In this document: positions 20,189 to 28,848 of the stretch, piece after piece
Layout: each line of letters starts with the position of its first letter
Position numbering within the stretch: position 1 is the stretch's first letter
Source: a bacterium
Lineage (GTDB): Bacteria; Patescibacteriota; Saccharimonadia; CAILAD01; BJGX01
Direction: 5' to 3'
Assembly: GCA_023261595.1 (NCBI GenBank)
Contig: JAHFOQ010000003.1
Coordinates: 1-51,885, forward strand
Length of the DNA stretch: 51,885 nucleotides
Made by a program: the position numbers and the translations under genes
The notes under the pieces: generated by a model
What the model saw: the letters and a program-made list of their open reading frames with translations, nothing else
The model's database searches: none
What the model was told of the DNA's origin: nothing

Positions 20189-20848
20189 TTATTTTTTCTC
20201 CGCAGTACAAAGATGTCGATATACGTACATATGTGCCATTACTGTGACAGGTAGAGTAATAACTAGACCAAGAAAAAGCGTAAAGATTGTTGCTAAATTG
20301 ATTAACCCAAGAACAATTCCGAAGCCCAGCAGCCACCATTTATGTCCGTAGGTGATTTTACCACTTTCTTTTAATGCTTCGACGGGTTGAAGTTTTTTAT
20401 CTACTACCAGGTTAAGGGTAAATTGGTATTTTATCGCCCAATAGATGCCGGGAATAATAAGAAGTAATAATCCACCGACAATAATAAGGCCAACCAGAAT
20501 TGATGCACCTAAATATGTCCAAAAGACATTTTCTGAATTAAATAATTGTGCAAATTCGGCAGGCTTATCGTCGATCGTATTAAGCTGAATGCGAATTAAT
20601 CCGATACCCGTCAGTATCTGTAGCCAGTACTGCAAGATAAGTAACCCCAAACTTACTAAGGTTACAACTGCAATTGTAGTAGTATTATGTGAACCTTGAA
20701 TCAAAGAACTGGCTAAATTTCTCATAGATGATGGAATCCCTACCAGAATTCCAGCAACAACGAGTGAACCAAGTATTAAGCCAAATCTAGAAAAAGCTTT
20801 GTCCCAGCCAATTTTGAGAGCCGAACCAATTGTTAGTTGTGATTGCAT
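20189..20848 (-). CDS. Multi-pass membrane protein (DUF975-like)
   Basis: 219 aa; IPGIYWAIKYQFTLNLVVDKKLQPVEALKESGKITYGHKWWLLGF; SD AGGAGA. Confidence 0.7.
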   Translation of the reverse strand: MQSQLTIGSALKIGWDKAFSRFGLILGSLVVAGILVGIPSSMRNLASSLIQGSHNTTTIAVVTLVSLGLLILQYWLQILTGIGLIRIQLNTIDDKPAEFAQLFNSENVFWTYLGASILVGLIIVGGLLLLIIPGIYWAIKYQFTLNLVVDKKLQPVEALKESGKITYGHKWWLLGFGIVLGLINLATIFTLFLGLVITLPVTVMAHMYVYRHLCTAEKK

Positions 20849-20926
20849 AATGTCTCCTAATTATTTTTGTAATATTACTTTTGCTTAATAGCATAAGCCA
20901 ACCACAAAAAAATAACAAATTTTAAT

Positions 20927-20960
20927 AAGAAAAAACGGCTTATACAAACCGTTTTTTCTT
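20927..20960 (-). terminator. Terminator downstream of tRNA-Val/Gly/Phe cluster
   Basis: AAGAAAAAACGG-N10-CCGTTTTTTCTT, 12-bp stem. Confidence 0.85.
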
Positions 20961-21036
20961 GGTGGGTGATGAGGGACTCGAACCCCCGACATCCTCGGTG
21001 TAAACGAGACGCTCTAGCCAACTGAGCTAATCACCC
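20960..21036 (-). tRNA. tRNA-Val (TAC)
   Basis: Cloverleaf; anticodon loop TTTACAC; CCA encoded. Confidence 0.95.
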
Positions 21037-21038
21037 AT

Positions 21039-21115
21039 TGGTGCGGGTAGGGAGACTCTAACTCCCGGCCTCATCCTTGGCAAGGATGCGCTCTAAACAA
21101 CTGAGCTATACCCGC
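21039..21115 (-). tRNA. tRNA-Gly (GCC)
   Basis: Cloverleaf; anticodon loop TTGCCAA; CCA encoded. Confidence 0.95.
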
Positions 21116-21140
21116 TTATGTAACTTTTCTTGCAATGACG

Positions 21141-21216
21141 TGGTGGCGAGACTCGGAATCGAACCGAGGACACGAGGCTCTTCAGGCCACTGCTCTACCA
21201 ACTGAGCTATCTCGCC
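21141..21216 (-). tRNA. tRNA-Phe (GAA)
   Basis: Cloverleaf; anticodon loop CTGAAGA; CCA encoded. Confidence 0.93.
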
Positions 21217-21338
21217 TCGCTTCCGAGGAAAAGTTTTCAAGTAACGTTGAATATGATAGCAAATTTTACCACATTTTTCCACCCCTTTCTCTAAGGAAGA
21301 GAAACAGGTATAATATGCAAAGTTCCCCAAACCGAAAC

Positions 21339-21412
21339 GGCGCGTTGGCCGAGTAGTTAGGCAAAGGTCTGCAAAACCTTGTACACCGGTGCGAATCCGG
21401 TACGCGCCTCCA
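21339..21412 (+). tRNA. tRNA-Cys (GCA)
   Basis: Cloverleaf; anticodon loop CTGCAAA; U73; CCA encoded. Confidence 0.95.
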
Positions 21413-21417
21413 TAAAC

Positions 21418-21505
21418 GGGCGGGTGGTGGAATTGGTATACACGACAGACTTAAAATCTGTTGCCTATATATGGCTTGCGGGTTCAAGTCCCGCCTCGCC
21501 CACCA
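21418..21505 (+). tRNA. tRNA-Leu (TAA)
   Basis: Class II tRNA with long variable arm; anticodon loop CTTAAAA; CCA encoded. Confidence 0.95.
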
Positions 21506-21507
21506 TA

Positions 21508-21535
21508 AAAAGATCTCTTCTAGAGGTCTTTTTTG
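21508..21535 (+). terminator. Terminator after tRNA-Leu
   Basis: AGATCTCT-tct-AGAGGTCTTTTTT. Confidence 0.75.
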
Positions 21536-21548
21536 TTATACTACATAA

Positions 21549-22391
21549 ATGAGTGCAAAAATTATTGATGGACGCAAAATAGCCCAAGAAATCGCAAATG
21601 ACTTAATAGCAGAAGTAAGTAGCCTTTCAACCAGGGGGACTGTTCCAAAGCTTGTCATTATTGGTATTAATCCTGACAAACGTGCACAGGTATATATTCG
21701 AATGAAGCAACGAAGAGCTGAAGAGGTCGGTATAACAACAGAATTTATTGATATAGCAGATAAAACCCCAGTTGAACAACAGAAATTTGTTTCCAATTTA
21801 GGCGAAGACACAACCGTACACGGAATTATTCTGCAACTCCCGCTTATGGGTTGGTATGATGTTCAGGATCTACTAGATTGTATTCCGGCCAATAAAGACG
21901 TAGATGGTTTAACAAGTATTAATCAAGACTTGCTAGAAACAGGAAACCCAAAATTTATTCCTGCCACACCCCTTGGAGTAATCGAGATATTAAAACAATC
22001 TCATATTTCTATAAACGACAAGACAGTTTGTGTAATTGGTCGAAGTAATTTAGTAGGTAAACCTTTGGCTGTTTTGTTTAAGCAAGCAGGTGCTAAAGTT
22101 TTAGTCGGACATAGACAGGTGGAAAATCTCACCAACTTAACTCGCCAGGCAGATATTGTAGTTGCTGCAGCTGGGTCACCTGGTTTAATTACTTCTGAGA
22201 TGATACAAAATCATGCTGTAGTGATTGATGTAGGAATTAATGAAATAGACGGTAAACTTCAGGGTGATGTAGATTTTGAAAGTGTGAAAAACAAAGCAAG
22301 TATTATCTCACCCGTTCCTGGCGGAGTTGGGCCTATGACAGTTGTTATGTTACTCAGCAATGTTGTAAAAGCAGCAAAAAGCTCTACCTAA
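21549..22391 (+). CDS. folD: Bifunctional methylenetetrahydrofolate dehydrogenase/cyclohydrolase
   Basis: 280 aa; GIILQLPL, PANKDVDGLT, PATPLGVIEIL, VIGRSNLVGKPLA, PVPGGVGPMTVVML. Confidence 0.97.
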   Translation: MSAKIIDGRKIAQEIANDLIAEVSSLSTRGTVPKLVIIGINPDKRAQVYIRMKQRRAEEVGITTEFIDIADKTPVEQQKFVSNLGEDTTVHGIILQLPLMGWYDVQDLLDCIPANKDVDGLTSINQDLLETGNPKFIPATPLGVIEILKQSHISINDKTVCVIGRSNLVGKPLAVLFKQAGAKVLVGHRQVENLTNLTRQADIVVAAAGSPGLITSEMIQNHAVVIDVGINEIDGKLQGDVDFESVKNKASIISPVPGGVGPMTVVMLLSNVVKAAKSST

Positions 22392-22402
22392 AAAGTAGAG
22401 CT
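22380..22402. terminator. Bidirectional terminator overlapping the end of folD
   Basis: AGCTCTAC-ctaaaaa-GTAGAGCT; U tract on the minus strand. Confidence 0.7.
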
Positions 22403-22409
22403 ATAACTA

Positions 22410-22640
22410 TCACCGAGAAAAGTTTCTTCGTACTGCCACGTCCATTAATCCTTCCGTAGCAACTTCAACCTCAATTAGCATTTCCTTAAAGATATCCGGC
22501 CATATTAGCTCAAATATTTCTTCTGCCAAAGCTACAGGATCAACAGGTGCATATGAATTTTTTATAGTACGTATCATCTTGGGGCCAATTTCATCCCAAA
22601 CTCTTTCTTTAATATTTTGTTCGATTGAGATGGGCATCAT
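22410..22640 (-). CDS. Hypothetical protein
   Basis: 76-aa ORF; no recognised family. Confidence 0.55.
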   Translation of the reverse strand: MMPISIEQNIKERVWDEIGPKMIRTIKNSYAPVDPVALAEEIFELIWPDIFKEMLIEVEVATEGLMDVAVRRNFSR

Positions 22641-22686
22641 TTGCCTCCGTCGTCTGTGGTTGCAGGTAGTTAACTATTGGATTTCA

Positions 22687-23106
22687 TTATGAGTTGTAAA
22701 TATTCAGAAATAACCGAGTTAACTCCTCGAATACTTCCTTAGAGAATCCAGTTCTCTCTATGCAACCATTTAATCTCTTCTCTGCTAAAGCCGAGTCAAG
22801 ACCGAACACATAACTACCATCAACAGGAACACGTAAGTACATTGCACCGTTAATGTGCCATTCTCTCAATGAATCACGTGCGGTTTGACTGTCACCATGC
22901 AATGGATGTTGCACTATGTAAAACCCACAAGTTGTATTGGAGCTGACACAAATGTCATTGACTCGTTTATAAACTGCGACACATGCTTCATCGTATCGTT
23001 TTCTTAGACTAAGGTCTGTATAACCCTTAAGTATAAGAAGAGAGAATATTGCATCAAAAATGTCATGCTGGAGAATTTCAACTTCTGCTCGATCGCTTGT
23101 TGTCAT
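22687..23106 (-). CDS. Hypothetical protein
   Basis: Likely start MTTSDRAEVE at 23106; no recognised family. Confidence 0.6.
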   Translation of the reverse strand: MTTSDRAEVEILQHDIFDAIFSLLILKGYTDLSLRKRYDEACVAVYKRVNDICVSSNTTCGFYIVQHPLHGDSQTARDSLREWHINGAMYLRVPVDGSYVFGLDSALAEKRLNGCIERTGFSKEVFEELTRLFLNIYNS

Positions 23107-23196
23107 CACTATCCTACTCTCTTTATAGATATAGGTACCAAGCGGTATTATATACCTATACACAATCACCCACAATCAAAATTGATTAGGGGTGAT

Positions 23197-23283
23197 TGGT
23201 GCGGACGAGAAGACTCGAACTTCCACAGCCTTTCGGCCACAAGCCCCTCAAGCTTGCGTGTCTACCAGTTCCACCACGTCCGC
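23197..23283 (-). tRNA. tRNA-Leu (GAG)
   Basis: Class II tRNA; anticodon stem-loop CAAGC-TTGAGGG-GCTTG; CCA encoded. Confidence 0.95.
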
Positions 23284-23367
23284 AAATTATTTATAAGTAC
23301 TTCAACCAATGCATAGCTTCGACAGAACAGGGATAATTGTACCAGATTTCAGATAAGTTTTCGAGTA

Positions 23368-25005
23368 TTAGTGGTTATACGACCCAGGCATATGATCGTC
23401 GAGGTGCTTCATTGAATATTCTTTGCGCATTTTTACCATTGCATCTTCGCGAGTCACATCAATTTTTACCCCAGGATTTAAAAAGTGTAGCGGATCAAAT
23501 AAGTCTTTTATTTCTTCGAAAATCTTGTAGATTTTTTCACCAAACATTTCTTTTAAGTATACTCCACGCATAATACCGTCATTATGTTCTCCACTATTGC
23601 TTCCGCCATATTTTTTTATAAGCGCATAAAACTTATCCGAAAGATCAAAGACTCTAGCTCTATCGCGTAAATTTTTTAGATCCATAAATGGCTGAATATG
23701 AAAATGCCCATTCCCCGCATGCCCCCAAACAGCTACATTTATTTTTTCTTTTTCAAACAGTTCGTATGCATCTTTTAAAAACTCAGTAAGTTTTTCTGAA
23801 GGAACAATACCATCTTCTATAATTGGAAGCGCTTTTTTCGGGCCATCTACCTTCCAAATAACTGCTGCAGCTCCACGTCGTATGCGCCATAAATCGTCTT
23901 GCTGGTGCTTATCAACTGCTACACGAGTACTAGCAGCGTAATGTTCTAATATTTTCATTGCTTGCTTGCCTTTTCGTTTGCGTGTACCCGGCTTAATATC
24001 GTCCAATTCGCATAATAAAACAATCTCCGGAATGTTCTCTTCTGAAACGAGACCCTTTAGGGATTCTGGTTTATTCTTTTTAAGAAATTCAAGTAGGTTT
24101 TTATCCACCACCTCTAGAGCACTCGGATCAAGTTTGAGTAAATGCTGAACCGCTTCAGAAGCTTTATGAATACTATCAAAATATCCTGCCATTAACATTA
24201 AGTCTGGATTATATGGAGCAGTACGAAACGTCGCTTCGGTAACAATACCAAGTGTACCTTGACTGCCCACGATCAACTGACTCAAATCAAAGCTACCATC
24301 CTTTCCTTTCACATCCCAAATATCATACCCTGCGGAGTTTTTACTTACTTTTGGACGTGTTGTAAGGATTTCTTCCCAATTATCAGAAATAATTTTATCA
24401 AGCTCACGATATAAATGACCCTCAAAATCGGGTTGTTGTTTTTTCTTTTTTAATTCTTTTTTACTTAATCGATAAGTACTTACAACATCACCGTTACTTA
24501 ACACAACTCGTAGTCCATTTACCCAATGTCGTGTTGTACCATATTTAACTGATTTTTCACCAGCGGCATTATTTGCAACTGCGCCACCAATACTCGAAAA
24601 ATCAATGCTAGCAGGGTAAGGGGGGAGATAGTGCAAATGACTATGCAAAACGGTCTGCAATGTAGCATAAGGCATACCGGGCTGTACAGTAACACTGTTT
24701 TTCTGAATATCAACCAAGGCCTTCATGTGGGCTGGAAACGCAAGGATTGCACCAGACCCAAGTGCTCCACCACTCTGATCCGTTCCCTTCCCTCGAGCTG
24801 TAAGTCCGACAACCTTCCCTTCTTGGGCTTGCCAGTTTAAAAACTTAACCGAATTCACTACATCCATTTCATCACGAGGGTAAATAACAAATTCTGGTTT
24901 TATAGTAAAAATACTTCCATCGGTCGAGAAATATTCTCGGGCTGTTTCTGATGCAGTTACTTCACCACTTATTTGGCTCGCAAGATCTTTTAGTAGGCCT
25001 TTCAT
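23368..25005 (-). CDS. FAD-binding oxidase / GlcD-like dehydrogenase (lactate/glycolate type)
   Basis: FAD_binding_4 (VGLTARGKGTDQSGGALGSGAILAF...IDFSSIGGAVANNAAGEKSVKYGTTRHWV) and FAD-oxidase_C (VWGHAGNGHFHIQPFMDL; GGSNSGEHNDGIMRGVYL). Confidence 0.9.
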   Translation of the reverse strand: MKGLLKDLASQISGEVTASETAREYFSTDGSIFTIKPEFVIYPRDEMDVVNSVKFLNWQAQEGKVVGLTARGKGTDQSGGALGSGAILAFPAHMKALVDIQKNSVTVQPGMPYATLQTVLHSHLHYLPPYPASIDFSSIGGAVANNAAGEKSVKYGTTRHWVNGLRVVLSNGDVVSTYRLSKKELKKKKQQPDFEGHLYRELDKIISDNWEEILTTRPKVSKNSAGYDIWDVKGKDGSFDLSQLIVGSQGTLGIVTEATFRTAPYNPDLMLMAGYFDSIHKASEAVQHLLKLDPSALEVVDKNLLEFLKKNKPESLKGLVSEENIPEIVLLCELDDIKPGTRKRKGKQAMKILEHYAASTRVAVDKHQQDDLWRIRRGAAAVIWKVDGPKKALPIIEDGIVPSEKLTEFLKDAYELFEKEKINVAVWGHAGNGHFHIQPFMDLKNLRDRARVFDLSDKFYALIKKYGGSNSGEHNDGIMRGVYLKEMFGEKIYKIFEEIKDLFDPLHFLNPGVKIDVTREDAMVKMRKEYSMKHLDDHMPGSYNH

Positions 25006-25104
25006 ATGTAACAAGCATAACAATTTTACTGACTATTTCAAAGCGTTGTTTGATATTTTCTTTAAAAAGTATTACTATAAAACATAAGTAGTATCATTTC
25101 TATT

Positions 25105-25974
25105 ATGGCAAATAAAGCAAAAACACACACAAGTTCAAAAAGATTTGCAAAAGCAAAGCAAAATAAATTCTTAATCGCTGCACTTGTACTCGTATTCTTA
25201 GTTGCTGGTGTTTTCTTAATTTACAACAGCTTTGCTAGTGGAATTCCCGTGTTTCGTACCGATCCAGATTATTGGCGTCCTCGTATTGGTAAATGTGAAT
25301 CTGGTAACTTTTATCAAAACAAGAAAAACCCAACTCACTTTGGAGCATTTCAGTTCGATCTTGGAACATGGCGTGGAGCCGTTGGCGCAGAGCTTGCAGC
25401 CCAATATCCAAACCCTGCAGATGCTCCGCCAGCCATTCAAGATTTAGCTTTTAATAATACCTTTGCCCGTCGTGGTACACAGCCATGGAACGCTAGTTAT
25501 CATTGCTGGATTAAAGGTGCAACTGTACCGGGAGCAGTCGAAGATCAGATAAGTAGTTTTGTTGCTACACCTGCAATTACACCGGTTACACCACCGGCTC
25601 GTCCGTTTGGTATCACATCTGGAAGTTATAATGTTGTGGTAAATGGTCGAGTTACATTAAATGATCAACCCATACTAAATGTCGTTTTAGCAACCTGTAG
25701 TGGCGATCGTACCGTTACAACCGATGCCGATGGAAGATATAGTTTTGCAGCACCGGTTAATACGAACTTTTGTATCCGACCCGTAAGTGGTATTCCTGCT
25801 GGCGCACAACTAACACGAATTGCAAATAATGTAGAACACGCCACAGATAGTACTTTCGAAAATCAGATTGCTGGAGTAGATTGTTATAAGCAATTCTGGT
25901 GCTTCTTAAGTCCAAGTTATACCTGGGATAGAAGTAGAGATTCAGGATATAACTTCTTCTATACAAAACCCTAG
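25105..25974 (+). CDS. Secreted/anchored Rpf-like transglycosylase domain protein with C-terminal beta-sandwich
   Basis: TM near N-terminus, then YWRPRIGKCESGNFYQNKKNPTHFGAFQFDLGTWRGAVGAELAAQYPNPADAPPAIQDLAFNNTFARRGTQPWNASYHCW (Rpf/transglycosylase-like), then carboxypeptidase-regulatory-like VNGRVTLNDQPILNVVLATCSGDRTVTTDADGRYSFAAP. Confidence 0.85.
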   Translation: MANKAKTHTSSKRFAKAKQNKFLIAALVLVFLVAGVFLIYNSFASGIPVFRTDPDYWRPRIGKCESGNFYQNKKNPTHFGAFQFDLGTWRGAVGAELAAQYPNPADAPPAIQDLAFNNTFARRGTQPWNASYHCWIKGATVPGAVEDQISSFVATPAITPVTPPARPFGITSGSYNVVVNGRVTLNDQPILNVVLATCSGDRTVTTDADGRYSFAAPVNTNFCIRPVSGIPAGAQLTRIANNVEHATDSTFENQIAGVDCYKQFWCFLSPSYTWDRSRDSGYNFFYTKP

Positions 25975-26001
25975 GTTCGCTGTAATAAATTAATCTCGTC
26001 A

Positions 26002-26090
26002 ATTTGCTCAATCGGACTAACCTTAGGTTTCAATTCCTCACCCAATTCCACAACAGAAAGTCCCATGCGGGACTTCTTGTTTTAGTGTGG
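26002..26090. repeat. Direct repeat copy R1 (89 bp)
   Basis: Aligns without gaps to 26903-26991, 8 mismatches counted (about 91% identity); contains AAGTCCC-N4-GGGACTT hairpin. Confidence 0.9.
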
Positions 26091-26198
26091 AATTACAGAA
26101 TTTACTTAAACTTTTTGATGCGCTTGTGAATGGTCTATTGCTAGGCGCGCCTACCATTCGGTCAGTAACTTATATGAGAACGAGGTGATCTAATGATA

Positions 26199-26798
26199 TT
26201 ATTCACCGACATTCCCTGTTTTAATTGTTCCCGCACGCGCGTACCGGGCGACCATAACGCCTTTCTTACCAACGTGATTTTCAATGAGTTTAAATGTTCT
26301 TGGAGCTTCACAACCATTAAAAAGTTTTTTTCCTTTTCCGAGAATAATCGGATAAGTCATAAGACAGAGTTCATCTACAAGTTCATTTGCAAGGAGTAAT
26401 TGCACCAACTTACTACTACCCCACACGTGGAGGTCAGGACCATTTGATTTCTTCAACTTTGTGATATCTTTCACGTTTCGCAGAAAAGTGGTATTTTGCC
26501 AGGAAGTTTCTGTCTTCGTAGCAGATAAAACATACTTCATATTGTCATTTATAAATGGCCAAACCTCACCGTGCTTGGGCCAATAATGAGACCAGATCTC
26601 AAATGTATATCCTCCTAGTAAGTATTCAACATTAGCCTTGAGTGCTGGACCAGTTACCAATCCTGCCGCATCATCGTCCATAAATGGCGCTTGCCAACCT
26701 CCGAATTCGAATTTAGCTGTCGGGTCTTCCTCTTGACCGCCTGGTGCCTGCATGACACCATCAATCGTTACAAATTCTTGGACAATAATTTTTCGCAT
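26199..26798 (-). CDS. Dihydrofolate reductase family (RibD C-terminal-like) protein
   Basis: MRKIIVQEFVTIDGVMQAPGG...LLGGYTFEIWSHYWP...DLHVWGSSKLVQLLLANELVDELCLMTYPIILGKGKKLF; SD GGAG upstream of this Met. Confidence 0.9.
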   Translation of the reverse strand: MRKIIVQEFVTIDGVMQAPGGQEEDPTAKFEFGGWQAPFMDDDAAGLVTGPALKANVEYLLGGYTFEIWSHYWPKHGEVWPFINDNMKYVLSATKTETSWQNTTFLRNVKDITKLKKSNGPDLHVWGSSKLVQLLLANELVDELCLMTYPIILGKGKKLFNGCEAPRTFKLIENHVGKKGVMVARYARAGTIKTGNVGE

Positions 26799-26827
26799 AC
26801 TACCACTCCTTTTATAAAACCATAATA

Positions 26828-26853
26828 TCAAAAAAAGACCTTGCGGTCTCTTT
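26828..26853 (-). terminator. Terminator hairpin
   Basis: Minus strand GAGACC-GCAA-GGTCTTTTTTT. Confidence 0.75.
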
Positions 26854-26870
26854 TAATGTGTTAATGGTTA

Positions 26871-26886
26871 GTACGGATGAGAGGAC
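26871..26886 (-). repeat. tRNA-Leu 3'-end-like fragment
   Basis: gtacggatgagaggac matches gtgcggatgagaggac inside tRNA-Leu(CAG) at 15 of 16 positions. Confidence 0.7.
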
Positions 26887-26902
26887 AGCGCCAGATTTTC
26901 GC

Positions 26903-26991
26903 ATTTGCTCAATCAGACTAACCTTGGGTTTCAAGTCCTCACCCATTTCCAAAACAGAAAGTCCCTTGCGGGACTTCTTGTTTTGGTGCGG
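26903..26991. repeat. Direct repeat copy R2 (89 bp), abutting tRNA-Leu(CAG)
   Basis: See R1 at 26002-26090. Confidence 0.9.
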
Positions 26992-27069
26992 ATGAGAGGA
27001 CTTGAACCTCCACGGGATTGCTCCCACTAGAACCTGAATCTAGCGTGTATACCATTTCACCACATCCGC
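26984..27069 (-). tRNA. tRNA-Leu (CAG)
   Basis: Class II tRNA; anticodon stem-loop CTAGA-TTCAGGT-TCTAG; CCA encoded. Confidence 0.95.
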
Positions 27070-27102
27070 TCACTTTGTGATTATATCAAATGTATTCTCT
27101 TA

Positions 27103-28842
27103 CTATTTTGTTTTAGCTTTTGGTTGCAATGTTGTATTTAGATACCATTTTTGTACATCATAAAATCTATCGCTCGGTTCAGAAATCTTCTGTGCAGAAA
27201 ATCCATGTAGCGTATCGCTCTGTGCGTAATTATAAAACGGTGTATACAGTATAATCGCAGGTAAATCTTTACTCCAGGCCTGCAAAAAGGCAGCATAGCG
27301 TGTTTGTCGATAATCAGCATCTTTAGCAATTCTTCCGGCCTCGAGCTGCTTATCTACTTCAGGATTGCTATAATTACTTACATTAAGGCCCGGGTCAGTT
27401 ACTTGACTAGAATGCCAATAGCTATACACATCAGAATCGATACCTAAATCTTGACCATATAAAAGTACATCGTAATTACGCGGGCGAATAGCAGTTTGTT
27501 GGAGAGTGCCGAGGTCCATTTCATTAACTTCTACCTTAATACCTAATTTTTCCCATTGTGTTTTTAAGGCCTCCGCCACTTCGGCATAACTAGAATTCTT
27601 TAAGGTTGCGATGGTAATAGTAGTGTTATTTGTATTAGCTTGACCAATTTTCTGCATAAGATCTTTTGCAGCGGATAGATTATAGTCATAGCGTGGTGCA
27701 TTTGCATCAAAACCACTATAACCGGCTAGAATAGGATATGGAACTGCAATGGCTTGATTATGAAGTTGATTACTAACGAGTGATTTCTTATCAGTTGCAT
27801 ATGCAAGAGCTTGTCGCATTCGCGGATCAGATAATTCGGGAGATTTCATATTAAAGAATGCCCCTGCATACGCTGGCATATTTAGGTGATGAATCGTAAC
27901 ACTATCTATCTTACTTACTTTTTCAAACTGCTGAGTATTACCTATCGCGAACCCCATTATTTGCTGTTTAGCATATCCATCAACATAATCATTCGAAGAT
28001 GGATATTCAACAAAATTAAACTTAGTAATATTCGGCGCGCCAAAATAATATTTTTTGTTAGCTAACAATTCTATGGTTTGTAGATGAGGATCAAGCTGTG
28101 GCAAAATGTACGGTCCTGTTCCTACCGGTTTTTGATTAAACTCATGTGTTTTAAGGAGATTTGGTCTAACATTTTCGAGCAAATGTTTTGGTAATATTCC
28201 CAGGGTAGCATTACTAAGAAATGGCCCATAACTCGTTGGCAATGTAAAAACGATGGTTAATGGATCTATAACCTGATATCGAACATTACTCCAGTTTGCA
28301 GATTCTCCACTACGGGTGTCGGGATTTTGAACTCGAGCAATGGTAAATGCTACATCTTCTGCGGTAAATTTAGTACCATCATGCCACACAACATTTGGAC
28401 GTAGATGGAACGTATAGGTCTTTTTGTCAGAACTAATATCCCAACTTGAGGCAAGGTCGCCTTCTATCTGTCGATTACTATTTACACGCGTAAGGCCCGA
28501 AAAAACAAGACGACTAACGTCACTGCTGCCTGGATTGTCAGTAAACAATGGATTAACGGTAACAACCTTATTACTAATTGCTTCTGCATATGTTCCGCCA
28601 GAGAGTGGTGCTGCAACAAGATAATGTGAATTTGCTGAAGAAATTTGACCTACTATTCCCCAAATACTTACCGTAACAACAAGAATCATGCAGATTATCA
28701 TCCAACGAACTTCACCAAGTTTTTTCCATCCCCCCACAAGATGTCGGTTTAAATAATTACGAAACCAAACTTCCCATATATGAAAACTCCGCTTAAAGCG
28801 GCGTAAGCTCCGATTAGTTTTAAATTTTAGATAAGAGCCCAT
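27103..28842 (-). CDS. Membrane-anchored peptide/oligopeptide-type substrate-binding protein (SBP_bac_5 family)
   Basis: SRLVFSGLTRVNSNRQIEGDLASSWDISSDKKTYTFHLRPNVVWHDGTKFTAEDVAFTI...KPVGTGPYIL; N-terminal cytoplasmic tail and TM instead of a lipobox. Confidence 0.9.
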   Translation of the reverse strand: MGSYLKFKTNRSLRRFKRSFHIWEVWFRNYLNRHLVGGWKKLGEVRWMIICMILVVTVSIWGIVGQISSANSHYLVAAPLSGGTYAEAISNKVVTVNPLFTDNPGSSDVSRLVFSGLTRVNSNRQIEGDLASSWDISSDKKTYTFHLRPNVVWHDGTKFTAEDVAFTIARVQNPDTRSGESANWSNVRYQVIDPLTIVFTLPTSYGPFLSNATLGILPKHLLENVRPNLLKTHEFNQKPVGTGPYILPQLDPHLQTIELLANKKYYFGAPNITKFNFVEYPSSNDYVDGYAKQQIMGFAIGNTQQFEKVSKIDSVTIHHLNMPAYAGAFFNMKSPELSDPRMRQALAYATDKKSLVSNQLHNQAIAVPYPILAGYSGFDANAPRYDYNLSAAKDLMQKIGQANTNNTTITIATLKNSSYAEVAEALKTQWEKLGIKVEVNEMDLGTLQQTAIRPRNYDVLLYGQDLGIDSDVYSYWHSSQVTDPGLNVSNYSNPEVDKQLEAGRIAKDADYRQTRYAAFLQAWSKDLPAIILYTPFYNYAQSDTLHGFSAQKISEPSDRFYDVQKWYLNTTLQPKAKTK

Positions 28843-28848
28843 TGGTTT

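Noticed and set aside
21106-21487. ORFs 21106-21330, 21135-21356 and 21266-21487
   Set aside because: They overlap tRNA genes on both strands; no coding evidence.
26002-26090. R1/R2 as complete extra tRNA genes or as a small conserved peptide gene (minus-strand GLSVVELGEELKPKVSPIEQ)
   Set aside because: No full cloverleaf can be folded. The shared peptide frame shows mostly nonsynonymous differences and overlaps a terminator hairpin, so coding is unproven.
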